DNA from: Micromonospora andamanensis | GTDB lineage: Bacteria; Actinomycetota; Actinomycetes; Mycobacteriales; Micromonosporaceae | Length of the DNA: 64,000 nucleotides | Direction: 5' to 3' | Assembly (NCBI RefSeq): GCF_016863495.1 | Contig: NZ_BOOZ01000002.1 | Location: 248,001-312,000, forward strand | Shown here: positions 36,221 through 45,755 of the stretch, one piece after another | How positions within the stretch are numbered: position 1 is the stretch's first letter | Layout: every line of letters starts with the position of its first letter | The notes under the pieces: generated by a model | The model's database searches: none | The model's input: only the letters and a program-made list of their open reading frames with translations | Told to the model about the DNA's origin: nothing | Position numbers and translations under genes: made by a program

Positions 36221-37105
36221 ATGGCCGTCGTGACCATGCGTCAGCTGCTGGAGAGCGGTGTTCACTTCGGGCACCAGACCCGGCGCTGGAACCCGAAGAT
36301 GAAGCGCTTCATCTTCACCGAGCGTAACGGCATCTACATCATCGACCTCCGCCAGACTCTCGACTACATCGAGAAGGCGTACGAGTTTGTGCGCAACACG
36401 GTGGCCGAGGGTGGCAGCATCCTCTTCGTCGGCACCAAGAAGCAGGCCCAGGAGGCGATCGCCGAGCAGGCGACGCGGGTCGGTCAGCCGTACGTCAACC
36501 ACCGCTGGCTCGGTGGCATGCTGACCAACTTCCAGACGGTGTACAAGCGGCTGCAGCGGATGAAGGAGCTGGAGGCCCTCGGTGACCTCAGCGGCACCGC
36601 CGCCGGTTACACCAAGAAGGAGACCCTGCAGCTCTCCCGCGAGAAGATCAAGCTGACCCGTACCCTGGGCGGCCTGCGGGACATGCAGAAGCTTCCGGCC
36701 GCGGTCTGGGTGGTCGACACCAAGAAGGAGCACATCGCCGTCGACGAGGCCCGCAAGCTGGGCATCCCGGTGATCGCCGTGCTCGACACCAACTGCGATC
36801 CGGACGAGGTCGACTTCCCGATCCCGGGCAACGACGACGCGATCCGCTCGGCCGAGCTGCTGACCAGGGTCGTCGCCGCCGCCGTGGCCGACGGTCTGAT
36901 CGCCCGCTCCGGTCGTCGTCGGGGTGGCGACGAGAAGCCCGAGGCGGGTGTCGCCACCGACGAGCCGCTGGCCGAGTGGGAGCGCGAGCTGCTCGAGGAG
37001 CCGAAGAAGGCCGACGAGCAGCCCGCGGCCGAGCAGCCGGCGACCGAGCAGCCCGCCGCCGAGCAGCCGGCCGCCGAGCAGCCGGCCGCCGTCTCCGGTC
37101 AGTGA
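36221..37105 (+). CDS. rpsB: 30S ribosomal protein S2 with repeat tail
   Basis: 294 aa; ATG at 36221 with AAGGAG. Core: [59 protein letters not shown] and [11 protein letters not shown]. The last ~35 residues are an acidic tail of EQPAA repeats (five or six units). S2 sits on the 30S solvent side near S1's site. rpsB-tsf is the standard operon, with a hairpin between them. Confidence 0.97.
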   Translation: MAVVTMRQLLESGVHFGHQTRRWNPKMKRFIFTERNGIYIIDLRQTLDYIEKAYEFVRNTVAEGGSILFVGTKKQAQEAIAEQATRVGQPYVNHRWLGGMLTNFQTVYKRLQRMKELEALGDLSGTAAGYTKKETLQLSREKIKLTRTLGGLRDMQKLPAAVWVVDTKKEHIAVDEARKLGIPVIAVLDTNCDPDEVDFPIPGNDDAIRSAELLTRVVAAAVADGLIARSGRRRGGDEKPEAGVATDEPLAEWERELLEEPKKADEQPAAEQPATEQPAAEQPAAEQPAAVSGQ

Positions 37106-37109
37106 TCGT

Positions 37110-37154
37110 GCCGCCGTCCGGTCACCGTCCGTTCCGCTGACGGTGACCGGCGGC
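37110..37154 (+). terminator. hairpin between rpsB and tsf
   Basis: Right arm 37140-37154 pairs with the left arm 37110-37128 with a 4-nt bulge (GCCGCC ... GGTCACCGT). It starts 5 bp after the rpsB stop. It may act as a partial terminator or a processing site. Confidence 0.6.
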
Positions 37155-37238
37155 GGGTAGACCGGGCACGAACCTCTCGGAACCGGGTAATCGTCACCGC
37201 AGACCATTCCACGCAGTCTCAACACCGAAGAGAGAGCC

Positions 37239-38066
37239 ATGTCCCAGATCACCGCCGCGGACGTCAAGAAGCTCCGCGACCTGACCGGCGCCGGCATGAT
37301 GGACAGCAAGAAGGCGCTGACCGAGGCCGAGGGCGACTTCGACAAGGCCGTCGAGATCCTGCGCGTCAAGGGCGCCAAGGACGTCGGCAAGCGGGCCGGC
37401 CGGACCGCCGCGAACGGTCTGATCGCGCACTCCGGCAAGGCGCTGCTCGAACTCAACTGCGAGACCGACTTCGTCGCCAAGAACGATGCCTTCATCGCGC
37501 TGGCGCAGCAGCTGGTCGAGCACGGCGAGCGCTCCGGCGCGAGCAGCGCCGAGGAACTGCTGGCCAGCGAGATCGACGGTCGTCCCGTCGCCGACCTGGT
37601 CCAGGAGCAGTCCGCCAAGATCGGCGAGAAGCTGGTGCTCAACCGGTTCGCCAAGCTCGACGGCACCGTCGCTGTCTACCTGCACCGCAAGGCGCAGGAC
37701 CTGCCCCCGGCGGTCGGCGTGCTCGTGCAGTACGCCGGCAAGACCGACGAGGCGGGCGACGCCGACGCGCGCGGCGCGGCGATGCAGATCGCCGCGATGC
37801 GGCCGCAGTACCTCACCCGCGATGAGGTGCCGGCCGAGGTCGTCGAGTCCGAGCGGCGCATCGCCGAGCAGACCGCCCGCGAGGAGAACAAGCCCGAGGC
37901 CGCGCTGCCGAAGATCGTCGAGGGCCGGGTCAACTCCTTCTTCAAGGACTTCGTCCTGCTGGAGCAGTCCTCGGTCACCGACAACAAGAAGACGGTGAAG
38001 CAGGTGCTGGCCGAGGCCGGCATCGAGGTCACCGGCTTCGTGCGGTTCGAGGTCGGCCAGGCCTGA
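37239..38066 (+). CDS. tsf: elongation factor Ts
   Basis: 275 aa, ATG at 37239 with AGAGAGA upstream. UBA-like N-terminus ([22 protein letters not shown]) and the EF-Tu-contact block [15 protein letters not shown] are intact, followed by the two core subdomains. It exchanges nucleotide on EF-Tu. Terminated by a strong hairpin before pyrH. Confidence 0.97.
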   Translation: MSQITAADVKKLRDLTGAGMMDSKKALTEAEGDFDKAVEILRVKGAKDVGKRAGRTAANGLIAHSGKALLELNCETDFVAKNDAFIALAQQLVEHGERSGASSAEELLASEIDGRPVADLVQEQSAKIGEKLVLNRFAKLDGTVAVYLHRKAQDLPPAVGVLVQYAGKTDEAGDADARGAAMQIAAMRPQYLTRDEVPAEVVESERRIAEQTAREENKPEAALPKIVEGRVNSFFKDFVLLEQSSVTDNKKTVKQVLAEAGIEVTGFVRFEVGQA

Positions 38067-38110
38067 GCCGGCTCGGGCGCACCGCGCCCGTGGGCTGGGA
38101 GCAACGACTA

Positions 38111-38158
38111 GACGAGGAGGCCGCCGGTGTACGCGACACACACCGCGGCCTCCTCGTC
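38111..38158 (+). terminator. strong terminator after tsf
   Basis: Perfect 14-bp arms 38111-38124 and 38145-38158, with a further CGGTGT/ACACCG pairing inside. It lies 44 bp after tsf. Confidence 0.85.
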
Positions 38159-38220
38159 CCATAAGGTCGGCAGCGGCAGGTACGCGCACCTGAGCGCGCC
38201 AGTGGGGGAAGGACGGGCGG

Positions 38221-38988
38221 ATGACGCAGGTTGTGAGTGACCGGACGTTGGCGGCGGACGATCCGACGGCACCACCGCCCGGCCGGGCCCGGCGGGTGGT
38301 GTTGAAGCTGTCCGGCGAGGTGTTCGGCGGCGGCGCGATCGGCGTCGACCCGGACGTGGTGCAGGCCATCGCCCGGCAGATCGCCACAGTGGTACGCCGT
38401 GGTGTGCAGGTCTCAGTGGTGGTCGGCGGCGGCAACTTCTTCCGCGGCGCGGAGTTGCAGAAGCGGGGCATGGACCGCGCCCGGGCGGACTACATGGGCA
38501 TGCTCGGCACGGTGATGAACTGCCTGGCCCTCCAGGACTTCCTGGAGAAGGAGGGCATCGAGACCCGCGTACAGAGCGCCATCACGATGGCCCAGGTGGC
38601 TGAGCCGTACATCCCGTTGCGGGCGATCCGGCACCTGGAGAAGGGTCGGGTGGTCATCTTCGGCGCCGGCGCGGGCATGCCGTACTTCTCCACCGACACG
38701 GTGGCCGCCCAGCGCGCGCTGGAGATCCACGCGGACGTCGTGCTGATGAGCAAGAACGGGGTGGACGGCGTCTACACGGCCGACCCCCGGATCGATCCGA
38801 CCGCCAGCAAGTTCGACTCGATCACCTTCTCCGAGGTGCTGCGCCGCAACCTCCGGGTCGCCGACGCGGCCGCCTTCAGCCTCTGCATGGAGAACGGCCT
38901 GCCGATGCTGGTCTTCGGCGCGCAGGGCGACGACACAATCGTCCGGGCCGTGGGTGGCGACAAGATCGGCACGCTGATCACCACCTGA
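38221..38988 (+). CDS. pyrH: UMP kinase
   Basis: 255 aa; ATG at 38221 follows GGAAGGACGGGCGG. The first ~20 residues are an actinobacterial addition. The amino acid kinase fold: [53 protein letters not shown] and [13 protein letters not shown]. It makes UDP from UMP and is usually GTP-activated and UTP-inhibited. With frr it forms a short conserved pair. Confidence 0.96.
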   Translation: MTQVVSDRTLAADDPTAPPPGRARRVVLKLSGEVFGGGAIGVDPDVVQAIARQIATVVRRGVQVSVVVGGGNFFRGAELQKRGMDRARADYMGMLGTVMNCLALQDFLEKEGIETRVQSAITMAQVAEPYIPLRAIRHLEKGRVVIFGAGAGMPYFSTDTVAAQRALEIHADVVLMSKNGVDGVYTADPRIDPTASKFDSITFSEVLRRNLRVADAAAFSLCMENGLPMLVFGAQGDDTIVRAVGGDKIGTLITT

Positions 38989-39069
38989 GCGCGACCGCCG
39001 ACGGTGATCCCGGCGGTCCCGGTGACCCGACAAGCCCACGACGAGCACAAGAAGGAGGCGAGGAGACAG

Positions 39070-39627
39070 GTGATCGACGACACCCTCCTCGAGGCCGAGG
39101 AGAAGATGGAGCGTGCGGTCGAGCACGCCAAGGAGGAGTTCGGCGCCATCCGCACCGGCCGCGCGACTCCGGCCATGTTCTCCAAGATCATCATCGACTA
39201 CTACGGCAGCCCGACCCCGCTGACGCAGATGGCGTCGGTGGCCGTCCCCGAGCCCCGGATGGCCATCATCAAGCCGTACGACAACTCGCAGATCAACGCC
39301 ATGGAGAAGGCGATCCGCGACTCGGACCTCGGGGTCAACCCGAACAACGAGGGCAACCAACTGCGCATCCTGCTCCCGCAGATGACCGAGGAGCGCCGCC
39401 GCGACATGATCAAGGTGGCCCGGCACAAGGGTGAGGAGGGGAAGGTCGCCATCCGCAACATCCGCCGCAAGGGCAAGGAGGAGCTGGACCGGCTCGTCAA
39501 GGACGGCGAGGTCGGCGAGGACGAGGGTCGGCGCGCGGAGAAGGAACTGGACGACCTGACCCAGCGCTACGTGGCCCACGTCGACGAGCTGGTCAAGCAC
39601 AAGGAGTCCGAACTCCTGGAAGTCTGA
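39070..39627 (+). CDS. frr: ribosome recycling factor
   Basis: 185 aa from GTG 39070 with GAGGAGA upstream, the normal length. The three-helix domain and the hinge domain are present ([47 protein letters not shown]). It splits post-termination ribosomes with EF-G. Palindromic element C begins 19 bp after the stop. Confidence 0.96.
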   Translation: MIDDTLLEAEEKMERAVEHAKEEFGAIRTGRATPAMFSKIIIDYYGSPTPLTQMASVAVPEPRMAIIKPYDNSQINAMEKAIRDSDLGVNPNNEGNQLRILLPQMTEERRRDMIKVARHKGEEGKVAIRNIRRKGKEELDRLVKDGEVGEDEGRRAEKELDDLTQRYVAHVDELVKHKESELLEV

Positions 39628-39646
39628 TGCCCAGGTCATCGCCTGC

Positions 39647-39705
39647 TTGATCATGAAGTTGCCGCCGCCGCCACCGGCGTGGCGTGGTGACAACTTCATG
39701 ATCAA
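39647..39705. repeat. palindromic intergenic element, copy C
   Basis: Perfect 15-bp arms TTGATCATGAAGTTG (39647-39661) and complement (39691-39705), with an inner CGCCAC/GTGGCG hairpin. It lies between frr and cdsA. The remaining 200 bp up to cdsA contains a TAGGCT (39754-39759) that may be a -10. Confidence 0.9.
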
Positions 39706-39907
39706 GGTGGCGGGGGCGGGCACCGGTACGTCCCTCCGGGCGGGTGGGTGCAGTAGGCTCGGCACGATTCCCGGTGACCCGACGGTGAACGGTGGGGATC
39801 GGCCAGCCGACAGGCCGGCACATCAGACGGAGCGCCTCGCGCGGGTAGGGGATGGTAGTGGTTGTGCGTCAAGTGGTGGATCTCGTACCGCTCCCCCCTG
39901 GTGCGTG

Positions 39908-41209
39908 ATGTCCCACCTCGACCCCTACGGCGGCGCCGAGGCCCGTGACTGGGATCGCCCGGACCGCCCCACCTCGCTGCCCTGGCCGGACCCGGACGTC
40001 GAGCCCGGTCCGTGGGGCCGCGGCCGGTACGTCGGCGACCGGCCCGCCCAGGAAGGCCGGAACGGACACCCACCTGCCGGCTGGGACCAGCCGCCGAACG
40101 GGCGCAACGGAGCCCGCGACCTGGAGCACGGCGACGCACCCACCGCCCAGATCGCGCCGGTTCGGGTCGGTGACGGTCGGGACCACGACGACGCCCCCAC
40201 CACCCAGCTGACGCCGGTACGGGTCGGACCCGGCCTGGAGCACGGCGACGCACCCACCACCCAGCTCGCCGCAGTGCCGCCCGGCGACGCGGACCCTGAG
40301 GCGGCACCGGCCGACGCGACGGACGCGCCGGGTCGACGCCACCGTGGCCGGCGTCGGGCCGGTGCCGGCCGCCCGGCCACCCAGCAGAGCGCGAGCCGGG
40401 CCGGGCGGAACCTGCCGGCGGCCATCTCGGTCGGGGTCGGCCTGGGTGCGGTGGTCCTGCTGCCGCTGTTCCTGTACACCCCGGCGTTCCTGCTGGTGCT
40501 CGTCGCCGCGTTCGGCGTCGGCATCTGGGAGATGTCCCGCGCGGTACGCCGTGGCGGCGCCGAGGTGCCGCTGGTGCCCCTCGTCGCCGGCGGAGTACTC
40601 ACCGTCACCCTTGCCTGGTTCGCCGGGCTGGACGCGCTCCTGCTCGGTCTCCTGGTCACCGTCGCGGGCACCCTGGTCTGGCGGCTCGGCGACGGTACGG
40701 CCAACCTCCGGCGCGACATGACAGCGGTGACCCTGATCTCGGTGTACGTGCCGTTCCTCGGTGGTTTCGCCGCCCTGCTCGCGTCCTCGCCCGGTGACGG
40801 GGCGCTGCGGGTACTGGTGACGCTGGTGGCGGTGGTGCTCTCCGACACCGGCGGGTACGCGGCCGGCGCCAACTTCGGCAAGCGCCCGATGGCCCCGACG
40901 ATCAGCCCCAAGAAGTCCTGGGAGGGCTTCGCCGGCTCGGTAGGTGCCGCGGCGCTGGGCAGTGCCGTGCTGCTCTGGGCGCTGTTCGACGTCGCGCCCT
41001 GGTGGGGTGCCGTCTTCGGGGTGGCGGTCTCGGGCGCCGCGGTCCTCGGCGACCTCGCCGAATCTATGATCAAGCGCGATCTCGGCGTGAAGGACATGAG
41101 CAACCTGCTACCCGGCCACGGCGGCCTGATGGACCGGCTCGATTCCGTCCTGTTCGCGGTGCCGACGGCGTACCTGTTGCTCGTGGTGCTCGTTCCGGCG
41201 GTGAACTGA
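39908..41209 (+). CDS. cdsA: phosphatidate cytidylyltransferase with long N-terminal extension
   Basis: 433 aa from ATG 39908; no strong ribosome site, so the start is less sure. Residues 1-155 are disordered and Pro/Gly/Asp-rich and include a 19-residue repeat (three copies). The catalytic domain follows with about seven membrane helices and the CDS signature near the end: [38 protein letters not shown]. It makes CDP-diacylglycerol for phospholipids. The catalytic part alone is of normal size. Confidence 0.94.
   Translation: MSHLDPYGGAEARDWDRPDRPTSLPWPDPDVEPGPWGRGRYVGDRPAQEGRNGHPPAGWDQPPNGRNGARDLEHGDAPTAQIAPVRVGDGRDHDDAPTTQLTPVRVGPGLEHGDAPTTQLAAVPPGDADPEAAPADATDAPGRRHRGRRRAGAGRPATQQSASRAGRNLPAAISVGVGLGAVVLLPLFLYTPAFLLVLVAAFGVGIWEMSRAVRRGGAEVPLVPLVAGGVLTVTLAWFAGLDALLLGLLVTVAGTLVWRLGDGTANLRRDMTAVTLISVYVPFLGGFAALLASSPGDGALRVLVTLVAVVLSDTGGYAAGANFGKRPMAPTISPKKSWEGFAGSVGAAALGSAVLLWALFDVAPWWGAVFGVAVSGAAVLGDLAESMIKRDLGVKDMSNLLPGHGGLMDRLDSVLFAVPTAYLLLVVLVPAVN
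40121..40291 (+). repeat. three 57-bp tandem repeats inside cdsA
   Basis: Units at 40121-40177, 40178-40234 and 40235-40291 encode imperfect [19 protein letters not shown] blocks. They lie in the disordered N-terminus, away from the enzyme domain. Confidence 0.8.
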
Positions 41210-41313
41210 GGCATGGCCCACGCCGGCGGAACCGGGGCGCGGACGAGGCGGGAGCGGATCCGGCACCTCCGCACAGGTGCGTTCCGGGCCGGGCGTGCCA
41301 GACTGGACGTGCC

Positions 41314-42465
41314 ATGACGAGTCTTCCCCTGATCCCGGTCGACCCGGACGCGCCAGGTGCGCGCCGGGCGGCAATGCCACCGCAGCACCTCGCCGACCTC
41401 GACCTGGCCGGCCGCAAGGACCTGGTCACGACGTTGGGCGAGTCCGCGTTCCGGGCCCGGCAGATCTCCACCCACTACTTCGGCCGGCTGGTGCGCGACC
41501 CCGCGCTGATGACCGATCTGCCGGCGTCGTCCCGCGAGCGCCTCGCCGACCAGCTGCTGCCCCGGCTGCTCACCCCGGTACGCGAGCTGGCCTGCGACGA
41601 CGGCGCCACCCGCAAGGCGCTGTGGCGGTTGCACGACGGGTCGCTGGTGGAGAGCGTGCTGATGGGCTACCCGGACCGGGTCACCGTCTGCATCTCCAGC
41701 CAGGCCGGCTGCGGCATGGCCTGCCCGTTCTGCGCGACGGGCCAGGCCGGCCTGACCCGTAACCTCTCCACCGCCGAGATCGTCGACCAGGCGGTCTACC
41801 TGGCCGGCGTGGCCGCCTCCGGCAAGGTAGCGGGGTCACCGCCGAGGCTGTCGCACGTGGTCTTCATGGGCATGGGCGAGCCCCTGGCGAACTACAACAG
41901 GGTGATCGCGGCGATCCGCCGCCTGGTCGCGCCGGCACCCGAGGGTCTCGGCCTGTCACAGCGGCACATCACCGTTTCCACGGTCGGGCTGGTGCCGGCC
42001 ATCCACCGACTGGCCAGCGAAGACCTCTCCGTGACTCTTGCGTTGTCGCTGCACGCCCCCGATGATGAGCTGCGCGACGAACTCGTGCCGGTCAACCAGC
42101 GCTGGAAGGTGTCCGAGGTGCTGGACGCAGCCTGGGCCTACGCGGCCCGTACGGGCCGTCGTGTGTCGATCGAGTACGCGATGATCAAGGACGTGAACGA
42201 CCAGCCGTGGCGAGCTGACCTGCTCGGCCGGCTGCTGGCCGGCAAGCTGGCCCACGTGAACCTGATCCCGCTCAACCCGACTCCGGGCAGCCGCTGGGAC
42301 GCGAGCCCGAAGCCGGTCGAGCGGGAGTTCGTCCGGCGGTTGCGCGACGCCGGGGTGTCCACCACGGTGCGGGACACCCGAGGTCGCGAGATCGACGGAG
42401 CATGTGGGCAGCTGGCCGCCGCGGAGGACAGTGGCACTGACCCGGCCGGGGAGATGACGGCGTGA
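41314..42465 (+). CDS. rlmN: 23S rRNA/tRNA adenine-C2 methyltransferase RlmN
   Basis: 383 aa; ATG at 41314. The radical-SAM CxxxCxxC motif is [26 protein letters not shown] and [14 protein letters not shown] are family hallmarks; the methyl-carrying Cys near the C-terminus is in [11 protein letters not shown]. It methylates A2503 of 23S rRNA and A37 of some tRNAs. A CAGACT 9 nt before the ATG might be a -10. Position after cdsA is as in other actinobacteria. Confidence 0.96.
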   Translation: MTSLPLIPVDPDAPGARRAAMPPQHLADLDLAGRKDLVTTLGESAFRARQISTHYFGRLVRDPALMTDLPASSRERLADQLLPRLLTPVRELACDDGATRKALWRLHDGSLVESVLMGYPDRVTVCISSQAGCGMACPFCATGQAGLTRNLSTAEIVDQAVYLAGVAASGKVAGSPPRLSHVVFMGMGEPLANYNRVIAAIRRLVAPAPEGLGLSQRHITVSTVGLVPAIHRLASEDLSVTLALSLHAPDDELRDELVPVNQRWKVSEVLDAAWAYAARTGRRVSIEYAMIKDVNDQPWRADLLGRLLAGKLAHVNLIPLNPTPGSRWDASPKPVEREFVRRLRDAGVSTTVRDTRGREIDGACGQLAAAEDSGTDPAGEMTA

Positions 42466-42496
42466 CCGGGCGTGGCGAACGAGACCAGGAGACATA

Positions 42497-43615
42497 GTGG
42501 CGAGTCAGGGTCAGCGTTTCCGGCGTAAGGCGCTCCGCCGGGGATACAAGGTTGACGAGGTGGACGCCTTCCTGGACCGGGTCGAGGCGACACTCGCCGG
42601 CCAGCCGGTCGGAGCGCCGGTGGCCTCGCAGGAGGTCCATGACGTCGTCTTCCGGGTTCGCTTCAACGGCTACGACGAGTGGCAGGTCGACCTGCACCTC
42701 GACCGGGTCGAGCGGCAGCTGGCGGAGCTGGAGGAGCGCGGCGGCGTGGCCGGCCGTGGCGATGGCCGGATGGGGCCGCTGGAGCGGATGGGTCCCGGCA
42801 TGCGCGAGGACCGTGGCATGTCCCCGGTGCCGCAGCCGCCGATGCCGCCCCGGGCGATGCCGGCACAGGCCGGGCCGCCCTACGGCCGCTACGACGAGCC
42901 GACAGGTGCCTTCGCCGGTGGGTACGACAATGCTCCCCGGGGTGGTTATGACGGCCCGCGCGGTGCCGCCGCCCCGATGGGTCCGGGTGCGCCGATGGGT
43001 CCTCCCGGCGGCATGGGCCACGGCGGGCCCCCGCCGCGTGGTCTGCCTGCCGGCCCCGGCGGCTACGGCCCGCCGGACGGCCCGGGCGGTTACGGCCCGC
43101 CCGACGGCCCCGGTGGTTACGGACCCCCGGACGCTCCCGGCGGTTACGGTCCGCCGGACGAGCAGCGCTTCGACGGGTTCGAGGCGGGTCGGCACGGCCG
43201 CACCGACATGACCGCCGAGATCCGGCTGCCGGACCGGGACCCGCGCCGTGGCCCGGCCGGGCCTCCCGGCATGCCGCAGCAGGCGCTTGGCGGGCCCCCG
43301 ATGGGCGGCCCTCCGGCGATGGCCGGACCGTCGATGGGTGGGCCGCCGATGGCCGGCCCACCCGGCAGCGACCTCTACCGGGTGGACCAGATCCGGCGCA
43401 GCTTCCAGGTCCGTCGTTTCGGCAGCGGGTACGACCCTGACCAGGTGGACCGGTTCTTCGAGTCGCTGCTCGGCGGGATGGCCGGGCGCAACCAGATGCC
43501 GGTGAACCCGAAGGACCTGGACACGCTGCGCTTCGGCCTGGTGCAGGGTGGCTACTTCGAGGCCGAGGTCGACGCCGCACTGAAGAACGTGCAGGACATC
43601 CTCTTCGGCCGCTGA
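42497..43615 (+). CDS. DivIVA-motif protein with repeat linker
   Basis: 372 aa, GTG at 42497 with CAGGAG. Three DivIVA-type motifs: GQRFRRKALRRGYKVDEVDAFLDRVEATL (about 4-32), a variant FRVRFNGYDEWQVDLHLDRVE (about 53-73), and SFQVRRFGSGYDPDQVDRFFES (about 302-323). The middle is Pro/Gly/Met-rich and holds four 9-residue GPGGYGPPD units. No long coiled coil is present, unlike true DivIVA/Wag31. The family is annotated as DivIVA-domain proteins; a polar or septal role is possible. Confidence 0.8.
   Translation: MASQGQRFRRKALRRGYKVDEVDAFLDRVEATLAGQPVGAPVASQEVHDVVFRVRFNGYDEWQVDLHLDRVERQLAELEERGGVAGRGDGRMGPLERMGPGMREDRGMSPVPQPPMPPRAMPAQAGPPYGRYDEPTGAFAGGYDNAPRGGYDGPRGAAAPMGPGAPMGPPGGMGHGGPPPRGLPAGPGGYGPPDGPGGYGPPDGPGGYGPPDAPGGYGPPDEQRFDGFEAGRHGRTDMTAEIRLPDRDPRRGPAGPPGMPQQALGGPPMGGPPAMAGPSMGGPPMAGPPGSDLYRVDQIRRSFQVRRFGSGYDPDQVDRFFESLLGGMAGRNQMPVNPKDLDTLRFGLVQGGYFEAEVDAALKNVQDILFGR
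43052..43159 (+). repeat. four 27-bp tandem repeats in the DivIVA-motif gene
   Basis: Units at 43052, 43079, 43106 and 43133 each encode GPGGYGPPD with synonymous changes. The third-position differences argue that the peptide repeat is maintained. Confidence 0.85.
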
Positions 43616-43637
43616 CGATTCGGCGCTGACAGACATC

Positions 43638-43685
43638 GACGCGCGAGGGCCCGCCGCCGGCTACCGGGGCGGGCCCTCGCGCGTC
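43638..43685. terminator. very strong bidirectional terminator
   Basis: Perfect 18-bp arms (43638-43655 and 43668-43685) around a 12-nt loop, 22 bp after the DivIVA-motif gene and upstream of the 3' end of a minus-strand gene. Confidence 0.88.
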
Positions 43686-43774
43686 GTCGTCCAGGTGGGT
43701 GCGACGGCGGGTCGACAGGTCGACGCGGGGCCCGGTCCCTCAGGTGCGCAGGCCGTCGCGCGGCGACAGGTGCG

Positions 43775-43996
43775 TCAGGAGCGCAGGCCGTTGCGGCGCA
43801 GCACCGCGTCACCGATCACGATGAGCAGCAGCAACGCGGCCAGACCGATCAGCCAGAGGTTCTCGACCCTGCCCTCGTGGTTGCCGCAGAGCATGGCCAG
43901 CAGCGCGAACGCGGTGAGCACCGCGCCGATCCGCCCGGCCTTACGATGCCCGGGCTTGTGCTGGTCTGGCGACGTTACCGGCTCGCTTCCTGCCAC
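43775..43996 (-). CDS. small two-helix membrane protein
   Basis: 73 aa, start at 43996. Two hydrophobic helices (IGAVLTAFALLAMLCGN, about 23-39; NLWLIGLAALLLLIVIGDAVL, about 46-66) joined by a short HEGRVE loop; charged His/Lys N-terminus. It resembles the small actinobacterial DUF2631 membrane proteins found near this locus (Rv2876 position), but I am not certain. It faces the DivIVA-motif gene with a terminator between. Confidence 0.65.
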   Translation of the reverse strand: MAGSEPVTSPDQHKPGHRKAGRIGAVLTAFALLAMLCGNHEGRVENLWLIGLAALLLLIVIGDAVLRRNGLRS

Positions 43997-44186
43997 TGTC
44001 GGTCCTTCCTCGGGAACGGATCTCCGGCTAGTCTGGCACGTCCCCCGCGAAGGTTTCCGGCCAGGGCCGATGGGCCCCGCTCAGGTGGGTGGAAGGGCAC
44101 TACCGGCGTCGCGGGGCGAGGACCAGACTGCCTCCGGTAGCGTTCTGGGGCGTACACCTTGATTGTCTTTTTGAGGGGGAACTGCG

Positions 44187-45755
44187 GTGCGAGTGACCGG
44201 TACGGGGCACGCGAGCATGCGGATCGACACGGCCGCGGGCAGCATCCTGTGCGACCCGTGGGTCAATCCGGCCTACTTCGCCTCGTGGTTCCCGTTCCCC
44301 GACAACTCCCAGCTCGACTGGGAGGCCCTCGGTGACGTCGACTACCTGTACATCTCCCACCTGCACCGGGACCATTTCGACGCGGCTCACCTCAAGCGGT
44401 ACGTGTCGAAGAAGGCCACAGTGCTGCTGCCCGAGTTCCCCACCTCGGAGATGGAGGACGAGTTCCGCGCGCTGGGTTTCACGAACTTCCTGAAGACCCG
44501 CAACGAGGAGGTCGTCGAGCTGGACGGCGGCCTCAAGGTGATGATCCAGGCGCTGACCAGCCCCACCGACGGCCCGATCGGTGACTCCTCGCTCTGGGTG
44601 GAGTACGACGGCGTCCGGCTGCTCAACCAGAACGACGCCCGTCCGACCGACCTGAGCACCTTCGCCGAGTTGGGCCACGTGCACGCGCACCTGCTCCAGT
44701 TCTCCGGTGCGATCTGGTACCCGATGGTCTACGAACTGCCGAACGCGGCGAAGACCGCCTTCGGCAAGCAGAAGCGGGACCGGCAGTTCGACCGTACCTG
44801 GCGCTACATCGACGACCTCAAGGCCGACCACGTCTTCCCGATCGCCGGCCCGCCGTGCTTCCTGGACGACGAGCTGTGGCAGTTCAACGACATCTTCGGC
44901 GACGAGGGGAACATCTTCCCCGACCAGTCGGTGTTCCTGGCCGAGTACGCGAAGGTCGGCGGCACCAACGGCATCGTGCTGCTGCCCGGCAGCGTCACCG
45001 AGGTCACCACCTCCGGCGCGACGACCACCCATCCGCAGCCGGTGGAGGAGTTCTTCGCCAACAAGGTCGCCCACCTGGAGGAGATGCGCGAGCGTAAGCG
45101 GCCCATCATCGAGGCGGAGAAGGCGTCCTGGCGGCACCCCGAGGTGGACGTGCTCAAGGAGCTGAAGCGGCGCATCGAGCCGCTGCTCGACGAGTCGATC
45201 TACCTGGCCAAGGGGGTCGGCGGCCCGGTCCGCTTCGACCTGGTCGGCTATGACGGTGAGAGCGTCGAGTCGATAGTTGTGGACTTCCCCGGCAAGCAGG
45301 TGCGGCCGTACGCCGACGAGAAGGTGCGCTACCGGTTCCGTACCGAGCGGGCCCTCGTGGAGCACCTGCTGCACATCGGCGAGGTGGACTGGGTCAACTC
45401 GCTCTTCCTGTCCTGCCGGTTCTCCGCCGCCCGGATCGGGCAGTACAACGAGTTCGTCTACGCCTTCTTCAAGTGTCTGTCCACCGAGCGTCTCCAGTAC
45501 GCCGAGGGCTGGTACGACGAGCACGAGCGGGCTGTGGACGCCGAGGACATCACCCTCGGCGACTGGGTGGTGCAGCGGCGCTGCCCGCACCTGAAGGCGG
45601 ACCTGAGCCGGTTCGGCATCGTCGACGGCGACCAGCTCACCTGCCAGCTGCACGGCTGGCGGTTCGACCTGCCCAGCGGGCGGTGCCTGACAAGCGTCGG
45701 CCACAAGGTCCGCGCCCACCGGGTCGGCGAAGAGGCTCCCGCCTCAACGACCTAG
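44187..45755 (+). CDS. MBL-fold hydrolase fused to Rieske [2Fe-2S] domain
   Basis: 522 aa; GTG at 44187 with GAGGGGG upstream. The N-terminal beta-lactamase fold has the metal motif SHLHRDHFD (about 57) and further His/Asp positions, similar to UlaG/CMAH-type proteins. A helical middle follows, then a C-terminal Rieske domain (about 463-505) with Cys-x-His (RRCPHL) and Cys-x2-His (CQLHGWRF). CMP-Neu5Ac hydroxylase has the same two domains in reversed order, so an oxygenase is possible. Its 3' end overlaps the flavoprotein gene by 12 bp. Confidence 0.85.
   Translation: MRVTGTGHASMRIDTAAGSILCDPWVNPAYFASWFPFPDNSQLDWEALGDVDYLYISHLHRDHFDAAHLKRYVSKKATVLLPEFPTSEMEDEFRALGFTNFLKTRNEEVVELDGGLKVMIQALTSPTDGPIGDSSLWVEYDGVRLLNQNDARPTDLSTFAELGHVHAHLLQFSGAIWYPMVYELPNAAKTAFGKQKRDRQFDRTWRYIDDLKADHVFPIAGPPCFLDDELWQFNDIFGDEGNIFPDQSVFLAEYAKVGGTNGIVLLPGSVTEVTTSGATTTHPQPVEEFFANKVAHLEEMRERKRPIIEAEKASWRHPEVDVLKELKRRIEPLLDESIYLAKGVGGPVRFDLVGYDGESVESIVVDFPGKQVRPYADEKVRYRFRTERALVEHLLHIGEVDWVNSLFLSCRFSAARIGQYNEFVYAFFKCLSTERLQYAEGWYDEHERAVDAEDITLGDWVVQRRCPHLKADLSRFGIVDGDQLTCQLHGWRFDLPSGRCLTSVGHKVRAHRVGEEAPASTT

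Noticed and set aside
43052..43159. CRISPR-like array
   Set aside because: Units are contiguous 27-mers without spacers and encode a peptide repeat.
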